A stretch of 10,179 bases of DNA from Chloroflexota bacterium. GTDB taxonomy: Bacteria > Chloroflexota > Dehalococcoidia > UBA2247 > RBG-13-53-26. The stretch spans positions 1-10,179 of the forward strand of contig QMOF01000065.1 in the NCBI GenBank assembly GCA_003650185.1, in the 5' to 3' direction. The position numbers and the translations under genes are program-made. Position 1 is the first letter of the stretch; each line of letters opens with the position of its first letter. Of the stretch, positions 1-5,323 are shown one piece after another. The notes under the pieces are model-generated. The model made no database searches. It had not been told where the DNA came from and worked only from the letters and a program-made list of their open reading frames with translations.

Positions 1-148
1 CAAGACCCTCAACCCAGCCCTGGCAGAATGGGAGCGGGTCTATAACCACATCCGCCCTCATCAAGCATTGCAATGGAGAACGCCTGCGGAGTATCTTAGA
101 GACTGCCATCCGGAGATCGCCCCAGACCTCCAACTGTCTCATATGTAG
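1..148 (+). CDS. C-terminal end of a DDE integrase-core transposase (IS3/IS481-like), cut by window edge
   Basis: The reading frame starting at base 2 is open from the window edge to TAG at 146-148 and encodes the last 48 residues of a protein. It contains YNHIRPHQALQWRTPAEYL, the usual end of the integrase catalytic core (rve_3 type) in IS3- and IS481-family transposases: the YN..RPH.AL...TP signature just after the third acidic residue. Nothing remains to judge the DDE residues, so an intact element and a fragment cannot be told apart. The short distance to the tandem repeats at 154-194 suggests that this is the right-hand end of an insertion sequence, with the methyltransferase operon as its first neighbour. 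The IS family is uncertain; that it is a transposase is fairly sure. Confidence 0.8.
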   Translation, partial: KTLNPALAEWERVYNHIRPHQALQWRTPAEYLRDCHPEIAPDLQLSHM

Positions 149-153
149 TGGAC

Positions 154-194
154 GAGTACAGGTCATTGACACAGGCAGAGTACAGGCATTAACA
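154..194 (+). repeat. Tandem imperfect direct repeat, probable IS terminal region
   Basis: GAGTACAGG occurs at 154-162 and again at 178-186, a 24-bp period. Each copy is followed by a similar tail: TCATTGACA (163-171) and CATTAACA (187-194). The repeats start 5 bases after the transposase stop, where IS ends normally carry transposase-binding repeats. The exact outer boundary of the element cannot be fixed without the left end. The two tails are also the -35 and -10 elements of the candidate promoter listed separately. Confidence 0.5.
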
Positions 195-195
195 T
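166..195 (+). promoter_or_regulatory. Candidate sigma70-type promoter for the methyltransferase operon
   Basis: TTGACA at 166-171 matches the -35 consensus exactly. TAACAT at 190-195 (4 of 6 matches to TATAAT) follows after 18 bases, or TTAACAT after 17. Initiation would fall near 202, leaving about 45 nt before the first gene at 247. Both hexamers lie in the tails of the tandem repeats of the presumed IS end, so the promoter may belong to the mobile element and point outward. A nearly identical core precedes korA on the other strand. Confidence 0.5.
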
Positions 196-204
196 ACCCC
201 AGGC

Positions 205-246
205 GGTTGGGGGTCGGAGCAGTCTGACCGACTGGCATCAGCAACC
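205..246 (+). promoter_or_regulatory. Foldable 5' leader of the operon, no Shine-Dalgarno
   Basis: GGTTG (205-209) is complementary to CAACC (242-246), the five bases immediately before the ATG at 247. Inside, GTCGG (213-217) can pair with CCGAC (228-232), or alternatively CAGTC (220-224) with GACTG (230-234). There is no purine-rich Shine-Dalgarno at normal distance; the only GGAG (216-219) is 27 nt upstream and inside the fold. The structure could affect initiation, but the stems are only 5 bp and may be chance. It is far too short for a cobalamin riboswitch. Confidence 0.25.
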
Positions 247-1044
247 ATGATCATCGTCGGAGAGAAGATCAACACCAGCAGAAGAAGCATAGCGGAAGCT
301 GTCGAGCACCGAGATGGCCGATTCATAGCTGAGGTGGCACGCAGCCAGGTTGAGGCGGGTGCCAGCTACATAGACGTTAACGCTGGAACCTTCCTTGAAC
401 GCGAAGCCGAATGCCTCTGCTGGCTGGTGGAAACGGTCCAGGCAGAGGTAGACGTGCCATTGTGCATCGACAGCCCCAACCCCGTTGCCCTGGGCGAAGC
501 CATGAAACGCCACAAAGGCGAGCCGATGATCAACTCCATCTCCCTGGAGCCCGACCGCCTGCGATCGCTCCTTCCCATAGTCACCGCCCAGCCGTGCCGC
601 ATCGTGGCCCTGTGCATGGCAGAGACCTCCATGCCCACCACTACAGAGGAAAGAGTCCAGGCTGGTTCCGAACTGGTTGAGAGATTGATGAACGAAGGAG
701 TCCCTCTAGAGAGCATATTCGTGGACCCCCTCATCCAGCCCGTCTCGGTAGATACACGCATGGGGGTTGCCGCCCTCAAGGCGATACAGACAATCATGGA
801 AAAGTTCGAGGGTGTGAACACCATCTGCGGCCTCTCCAACATTTCCTTCGGCCTGCCGGAACGCCGCCTGGTCAATCGTACCTTCCTGGCCTTGTGCATG
901 TGCTCTGGCCTGTCCGCAGTCATTCTGGACCCTACGGACAAGCAACTGATGTCGATACTCCTAGCCGCCGAGATGCTTCTCGGACGGGATGAGTACTGCC
1001 AGGACTATATTGATGCTTACCAGGACGGTCGCATATCGGGCTGA
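247..1044 (+). CDS. Methyltetrahydrofolate:corrinoid methyltransferase (AcsE/MeTr-like, MT2)
   Basis: 265 residues, the normal length of AcsE-type MeTr (about 262). A single pterin-binding TIM barrel of the DHPS/MeTr fold. The opening MIIVGEKIN matches the family N-terminus, which supports ATG 247 despite the missing Shine-Dalgarno. Visible landmarks are DVNAG (43-47), CIDSPNP with D75, MINS with N96, DPLI with D160, and GLSNISFGLP with N198. These correspond to the pterin-contacting Asp/Asn set known in Moorella MeTr. The family moves a methyl group between N5 of tetrahydrofolate and Co(I) of a corrinoid protein in the cytoplasm. With MttB-type enzymes in the operon the likely direction is from methyl-corrinoid to H4folate, as in MtgA of glycine betaine users. 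First gene of the operon, 47 nt before the corrinoid protein. The direction is inferred; the family is clear. Confidence 0.9.
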   Translation: MIIVGEKINTSRRSIAEAVEHRDGRFIAEVARSQVEAGASYIDVNAGTFLEREAECLCWLVETVQAEVDVPLCIDSPNPVALGEAMKRHKGEPMINSISLEPDRLRSLLPIVTAQPCRIVALCMAETSMPTTTEERVQAGSELVERLMNEGVPLESIFVDPLIQPVSVDTRMGVAALKAIQTIMEKFEGVNTICGLSNISFGLPERRLVNRTFLALCMCSGLSAVILDPTDKQLMSILLAAEMLLGRDEYCQDYIDAYQDGRISG

Positions 1045-1078
1045 CGGCCTGCCCTTCTCACGCTAATGAAAACGGTGC

Positions 1079-1085
1079 AAGGGGG
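1079..1085 (+). promoter_or_regulatory. Ribosome binding site that fixes the corrinoid-protein start
   Basis: AAGGGGG at 1079-1085 ends 6 nt before ATG 1092. The in-frame TTG at 1086 directly abuts this site and so could not use it. This favours ATG 1092 as the start. Confidence 0.7.
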
Positions 1086-1091
1086 TTGAAC

Positions 1092-1730
1092 ATGAGAGAT
1101 TTCCACTTACTGGCCCAAGCCGTGATGAACGGAGACATCAAGGCGGCAGTGGCACAGACCCAAGCAGCCCTCGATGCCGGGGCTGACGTCCAGGAGCTCA
1201 TCGATAGAGGCCTCATCGCCGCTATGGATGAGGTAGGAGAAAAGTTCTCAAAGGGTCTGTTGTTCGTCCCCCAGATGCTCCGTGCCGCCAAGACTATGCA
1301 GGAATGCATGAAGCTGCTCCAGCCACTCATCAAGGAGGGCGAAGTGACCTCCAAGGGGAAGGTCTTGATCGGAACAGTCAAGGGTGACCTGCACGACATC
1401 GGCAAGAACCTTGTTTCGATGATGCTGGAGGGTGCCGGCTTCGCCATCACCGACCTGGGTGTGGATGTTCATCCCGACAAGTTCGTCCAGAAGACACAAG
1501 AGATTGAACCAGACATTGTGGCTATGTCAGCCCTGCTATCGACTACTATGCCTGCCATGCCCGCAACCATCGAAGCTTTGACCAGGGCAGGACTGAGGGA
1601 CAGAGTCAAGGTCATGATCGGCGGAGCACCGGTGACCATGAAGTACGCTCAGGAAATCAATGCCGACTCATATGCGCCGGATGCAGGATCGGCCGTCACC
1701 GAAGCTAAGAAGCTGCTGGGTATAGACTGA
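1092..1730 (+). CDS. Corrinoid (B12-binding) methyl-carrier protein, MtbC/MttC family
   Basis: 212 residues from ATG 1092, standard for methyltransferase corrinoid proteins (about 210-220). Residues 1-85 are the helical cap domain (MDEVGEKFSKG...FVPQML). Residues 86-212 are the Rossmann-like B12 domain. It holds KGDLHDIGKN (97-106) with the DxHxxG motif D99-H101-G104; H101 should be the lower cobalt ligand in the base-off/His-on state. SALLSTTM (146-153) and MIGGAPV (175-181) are the other cofactor-contact stretches. Role: it shuttles the methyl group as methyl-Co(III) from the MttB-type enzyme(s) to the AcsE-like enzyme, cycling through Co(I). It is the only corrinoid protein in the operon, so both MttB homologues may share it. 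It lies 47 nt after the MeTr gene and 27 nt before the first mttB-like gene. Nothing unusual in length or motifs. Confidence 0.93.
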   Translation: MRDFHLLAQAVMNGDIKAAVAQTQAALDAGADVQELIDRGLIAAMDEVGEKFSKGLLFVPQMLRAAKTMQECMKLLQPLIKEGEVTSKGKVLIGTVKGDLHDIGKNLVSMMLEGAGFAITDLGVDVHPDKFVQKTQEIEPDIVAMSALLSTTMPAMPATIEALTRAGLRDRVKVMIGGAPVTMKYAQEINADSYAPDAGSAVTEAKKLLGID

Positions 1731-1744
1731 TCGATTCTTGTGGC

Positions 1745-1751
1745 AAAGGAG
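1745..1751 (+). promoter_or_regulatory. Ribosome binding site that decides the first MttB-like start
   Basis: AAAGGAG at 1745-1751 stands 6 nt before GTG 1758. The longest frame begins at GTG 1740, but that codon has no Shine-Dalgarno upstream and would place this one inside the gene. Translation therefore probably starts at GTG 1758, giving 483 rather than 489 residues. Confidence 0.65.
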
Positions 1752-1757
1752 TGGACT

Positions 1758-3209
1758 GTGAGACCCATGGACGTTCCCGTGCTCCAACCTCGCTTGAAGG
1801 TTTTGAACCGTGAACAGGCGTTGGCCATCCACAGCGCAGCCCTCGAAATCCTGGAGAAAACCGGGTTCAAGATGGAACATCCCACTGCCTTGGAAATGCT
1901 TGTCGGTGCCGGGTGCAAGATCGCCAGCGACGGCCGCGTCAGGCTGCCCTGCTACCTGGTTGAGGAAGCACTGGCCTCAGCACCGGGGCAGATCACCTTG
2001 TATGACCAGAAGGGTAACAAGGCCATGCCGCTCGCCAACGGAAACCTCTTCTACGGCACAGGCTCTGATGCCACGTTCACCCTGGATGTGGAGACCGGCG
2101 AGCGCCGCCGTACCGTACTCAGAGACGTGGCCAATTTCGCCCGTGTGGTTGATCACCTTGACAACATAGCCTTCAATATGTCCATGGCCAACCCGGCCGA
2201 TGTTCCGATCATCGAAGACATATACATATACGTCTTTGCCGAGATGGTGAGGAACACCAACAAGCCTATCGTCTTCATTGCAGATAGCGGGACGGACATC
2301 GCCAAGATATACCAGATGGCTTGCCTGGTAGCAGGAAGCGAGGAGCAACTCCAGGACAGACCCTTCCTGCTCAACTACTCCGAGGCCATCAGCCCATTGC
2401 ACTTCCCCCAGAACGTCATGCAGAAGCTCATCTTCTGCGCCGAGAAGAAGATACCAGTGTGTCTCCCCTCCGGCTCAAACGCAGGCGGCGGGGCCCCTGT
2501 CACGCTGGCTGGGGCGATGGCCCTCGGCATCGCCGAGAACCTCGTAGGCCTGGTCGTCCACCAGTTGGCCGGTAGAGGTTCCCCATTTCTGTTTGGCCCC
2601 AATGTAAGCACCCTGGACATGAAATCCACCGTTGTCTCCTACGGCTGCCCCGAGTGGAGCCTGACCCAGGCGGCGCTGGCGGACATGCGCGACGAGATAT
2701 ACGGCCTGCCGATCTGGGCCTACGCTGGAGCTTCCGATTCCAAGGTGATGGATGCCCAGGCAGGGGCCGAGGCTATGTTCTCCATACTCACCGCCATGCT
2801 CTCCCGTGCCAACCTGATCCACGATGTCGGCTTCCTGGAGTATGGGTACACCTCCTGCCTCGAGATGCTGCTGATGGCCGATGAGCTGGTGGCTATGAGC
2901 CGTTTCTTCACCGACGGCATTCCAGTCAATGACGAAACGCTGGCGCTCGACGCCATAGACAGAGTGGCCCGCGGTGACGCCAACTCGATATTCCTGATGG
3001 ACGACCACACTTTCTACCACTACGAGAAGGCACAGTTCCTGCCACATCTACTCGACCGCTCTCGCTATGATTCGTGGGAACAGGCAGGGGGCACCAGCCT
3101 CTACCAACGGTGCAACGCGGAGGTCAAAAGGATACTCTCGGAACACCAGGTCGAGCCCAAACCCGACGATGTGCTGAAGGAAATCCAGCACTTCACCAGG
3201 GGTCGGTAA
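1758..3209 (+). CDS. MttB-superfamily methyltransferase, non-pyrrolysine (copy 1)
   Basis: 483 residues from GTG 1758, the usual size of trimethylamine-methyltransferase-family proteins (about 480-495). The frame is uninterrupted and ends in TAA, so unlike archaeal MttB there is no in-frame amber (pyrrolysine) codon. The N-terminal part has the family pattern AALEILEKTGFKMEHPTA...AGCK. The C-terminal TIM-barrel part has YAGASDSKVMDAQAG (322-336), NLIHDVGFLEYGY (352-364), DDHTFYH (415-421) and YDSWEQAGG (437-445). Characterised non-Pyl members demethylate quaternary amines onto a corrinoid protein: MtgB (glycine betaine), MtcB (carnitine), MtpB (proline betaine). The substrate here cannot be read from the sequence. 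Its place after the corrinoid protein and before a second homologue makes it a methyl-donating MT1 of the operon. An alternative start is GTG 1740. Confidence 0.92.
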   Translation: MRPMDVPVLQPRLKVLNREQALAIHSAALEILEKTGFKMEHPTALEMLVGAGCKIASDGRVRLPCYLVEEALASAPGQITLYDQKGNKAMPLANGNLFYGTGSDATFTLDVETGERRRTVLRDVANFARVVDHLDNIAFNMSMANPADVPIIEDIYIYVFAEMVRNTNKPIVFIADSGTDIAKIYQMACLVAGSEEQLQDRPFLLNYSEAISPLHFPQNVMQKLIFCAEKKIPVCLPSGSNAGGGAPVTLAGAMALGIAENLVGLVVHQLAGRGSPFLFGPNVSTLDMKSTVVSYGCPEWSLTQAALADMRDEIYGLPIWAYAGASDSKVMDAQAGAEAMFSILTAMLSRANLIHDVGFLEYGYTSCLEMLLMADELVAMSRFFTDGIPVNDETLALDAIDRVARGDANSIFLMDDHTFYHYEKAQFLPHLLDRSRYDSWEQAGGTSLYQRCNAEVKRILSEHQVEPKPDDVLKEIQHFTRGR

Positions 3210-3226
3210 AGAAGACAGCCACGAAC

Positions 3227-4663
3227 ATGGGAGCCTTCTTGCCCTTGTACGCTCCACTGACGCCCGAAGAGGTGAGGCAGATTGATCATACGTCGCGCCA
3301 GGTACTGGAGCGCGTGGGGGTGACCGTGTATGAAAGCTCCTGCCTCGAAACGCTGGACGCGGCCGGTGCCTGCGTCGACTACCAGACCCAGCGCGTGCGC
3401 TTCGACGGAGACTGGTTGAATGCAGCCTTAGGCTCAGCACCTTCCCAGTTCGTGCTCTATTCCAGAGACGGACAGAATGATATCCACCTCGGCGACGGCA
3501 AGGTATACTTCACCAATGGCGGCCGCGTGTTTCGCATCCAGGACAGCCAAGGGCGCGGTTACCGCTACACCATGCTGCGACACGTGGCCCGGACCGCTGC
3601 CCTGGTCAACCAGCTGCAACACATCAATTTCTACATCGTTGCCTGCCAGGCCCATGCCCTCAAACCCGAGACATATCACCTGAACGACTTCTACCAGGCC
3701 TTCAAGCACACCACCAAGCACGTCATGGGCGGTTGCGATGACCTGGATGGTGTCAAACAGGTATGGGAGCTGGCCAGCTTCATCGCGGGAAGCGAAGACA
3801 ACCTCAGAGAGAAGCCCTTCGTTTCGGTCATCACCAACCCCGTAAGCCCGCTTACCATCGAAGCCAAGACGCTGCGCGTACTTCGCTTCTGCTGCACTCA
3901 CGGCATTCCGGTAACATGCGCCCCCGCACCCATCGCTGGTGCTACAGCGCCAGCTACGCTGGGCGGGACACTTGTCCAGATGCACGCCGAGGCGTTGGCC
4001 GGAGTGGCTATTGCCCAGGCCCTTGCACCAGGAGCCAAGGTGCTTTACGGAGCCGTACCTGCCACGATGGACCTGAGAAACATGGAGTTCTGCCTGGGCT
4101 CTGTCGAGGCGGCTATGATGAATGCCGCCGCAGTGCAACTGGCCAAGCTGTACAATCTCCCTATCTATGCCTCCGCTGGTGTTACCGAGGCCAAGAAGAG
4201 CGACATCCAGGCTGGCTGCGAGAAGACGCTGTCCAACTTGCTGGTAGCTATGGCTGGCGCAGACTGTATTCACCTCTCGGCGGGGATACTGGACTCCGGA
4301 AACACCATTTCGTATGCTCAGTATGTGATTGACAACGAGATAATCGGCATGGTGCAAAGAGTGCTCTCTGGTATCAAAGTGGACCAGGACACTCTCGCCC
4401 TGGGAGCGATCCAGGAGGCTGGCCCGGGCGGCAACTATGTAGTGCAGGATCACACGGTGAAACACATGCTGGACGAGTTCTTTTACCCCGCCCTTTGCGT
4501 GCGGTCAAACTTCGACATATGGGAAGCACAGGGATGCCCTGACATGTTCACCCGAGCCAGTGACGTCGCACGGCAGGCTGTGGAAGGGAGTAGCAACCCT
4601 ATCCTGGATGCTGCGTTGGTCCATCGCATAAAGACGGTTTTTCCAGGTATAGAAGATGTCTGA
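3227..4663 (+). CDS. MttB-superfamily methyltransferase, non-pyrrolysine (copy 2, divergent)
   Basis: 478 residues from ATG 3227. The frame is open upstream to 3074, but that stretch lies inside copy 1 in another frame and has no family-like residues, whereas MGAFLPLYAPLTPEEV fits a family N-terminus. A weak AAAGAAG lies at 3208-3214. No in-frame amber codon; the stop is TGA. Family landmarks: YASAGVTEAKKSDIQAG (314-330), IHLSAGILDSGNT (348-360), QDHTVKH (407-413), NFDIWEAQG (428-436). It is clearly homologous to copy 1 along its length but differs in the presumed active-site loops (GVTEAKKSD versus GASDSKVMD, LSAGILDSGN versus DVGFLEYGY). This suggests a different substrate or a non-equivalent subunit rather than a recent duplicate. 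17 nt after copy 1; its last 8 nt overlap the DUF1638 gene. A role as a second MT1 on the shared corrinoid protein is inferred. Confidence 0.91.
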   Translation: MGAFLPLYAPLTPEEVRQIDHTSRQVLERVGVTVYESSCLETLDAAGACVDYQTQRVRFDGDWLNAALGSAPSQFVLYSRDGQNDIHLGDGKVYFTNGGRVFRIQDSQGRGYRYTMLRHVARTAALVNQLQHINFYIVACQAHALKPETYHLNDFYQAFKHTTKHVMGGCDDLDGVKQVWELASFIAGSEDNLREKPFVSVITNPVSPLTIEAKTLRVLRFCCTHGIPVTCAPAPIAGATAPATLGGTLVQMHAEALAGVAIAQALAPGAKVLYGAVPATMDLRNMEFCLGSVEAAMMNAAAVQLAKLYNLPIYASAGVTEAKKSDIQAGCEKTLSNLLVAMAGADCIHLSAGILDSGNTISYAQYVIDNEIIGMVQRVLSGIKVDQDTLALGAIQEAGPGGNYVVQDHTVKHMLDEFFYPALCVRSNFDIWEAQGCPDMFTRASDVARQAVEGSSNPILDAALVHRIKTVFPGIEDV

Positions 4664-5318
4664 CATTCTGGTTCCACATCACACAGGGAAGCGCGTACGC
4701 GTCATCGCGTGCAGCGTTTTCAAACCGGTGCTCAAACACTTTCAACTGGGTAGAATTCAGCCGGGTGTGCGCGTGACCTACCTGCCCTCCCAGTTACACA
4801 ACACTCCCCAGAAACTGGAGAAGCGTGTGCTCAAAGAGATCATCTCGGCACGGCGAAGAAATGAGGCGATCGTATGCCTTTATGGGCAGTGTTTCCTGGA
4901 TATAGACTCCTTCTGTGAAAGACACGGAGTGATCAGAGTAAGCGGGATCAACTGCGCTGAAATGCTGCTAGGCCGCAAACAGTTCGAGCGACTCATTGAT
5001 GAGGCACCAGGGACCTACTTCCTAGAACAAGACCTCATCCTCAACTTCGAGAAGTACTGCCTGAAGCCCCTGGATCTCGAGGACGAGGAAATGCGAAAGG
5101 TCTTTTTTGAGCGGTACCAGCGGTTGGTCTATGTTCGCCAGCCGTCCGACCCAGACCTGCTCGCCAGAGTTAGCGAGCTGGCACAGTTCCTGGAGTTGCC
5201 CGTGGAGACCAGAGAGGCCGACTACTCGTGTCTGCAAGCGTGGCTCGTAGACTCGATCGCCCGTGCGCACGGTACCACACCGGGGCAGGTATCCACCGAA
5301 AGTCTTCCTCTCAGGTAG
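4656..5318 (+). CDS. DUF1638-family protein embedded in the methyltransferase operon
   Basis: 220 residues. ATG 4656 overlaps the end of the preceding mttB-like gene by 8 nt, which implies translational coupling. The DUF1638 pattern is recognisable: VRVIACSVF (14-22, C19), TYLPSQLHNTP (41-51, H48), IVCLYGQCF (72-80, C79), INCAEMLLG (98-106, C100) and APGTYFLE (117-124). The usual YG.CG and HDC motifs appear here as YGQCF and INC, so it is a somewhat divergent member. No signal peptide or membrane segment, so a soluble cytoplasmic protein. The recurring Cys/His positions would suit a metal or cofactor site, but that is inference. The function of the family is not established; members recur beside MttB-type and other corrinoid methyltransferases. 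Adjacency to the activator gene (5 nt downstream) points to corrinoid protein maturation, repair or assembly. Confidence 0.85.
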   Translation: MSDILVPHHTGKRVRVIACSVFKPVLKHFQLGRIQPGVRVTYLPSQLHNTPQKLEKRVLKEIISARRRNEAIVCLYGQCFLDIDSFCERHGVIRVSGINCAEMLLGRKQFERLIDEAPGTYFLEQDLILNFEKYCLKPLDLEDEEMRKVFFERYQRLVYVRQPSDPDLLARVSELAQFLELPVETREADYSCLQAWLVDSIARAHGTTPGQVSTESLPLR

Positions 5319-5323
5319 CTAGC

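Noticed and set aside
149..246. Cobalamin riboswitch ahead of the B12-dependent operon
   Set aside because: The leader is under 100 nt, lacks the B12-box and the multi-branch core, and shows only short hairpins.
3074..3226. N-terminal extension of the second mttB-like gene
   Set aside because: The extension overlaps the end of copy 1 in another frame, has Arg/Gly/Gln-rich non-family sequence, and ATG 3227 gives the normal family start and length.
3434..4465. 343-residue minus-strand frame within the second mttB-like gene
   Set aside because: Antisense shadow of a clear MttB homologue; no recognisable motif and no promoter or ribosome site.
1758..4663. Pyrrolysine-containing MttB
   Set aside because: Neither gene has an in-frame amber codon: copy 1 ends in TAA and copy 2 in TGA, each at normal family length.
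5228..5323. N-terminal extension of the activator gene
   Set aside because: It overlaps the DUF1638 coding sequence, and ATG 5324 has an upstream AGGT and gives a normal-length protein.
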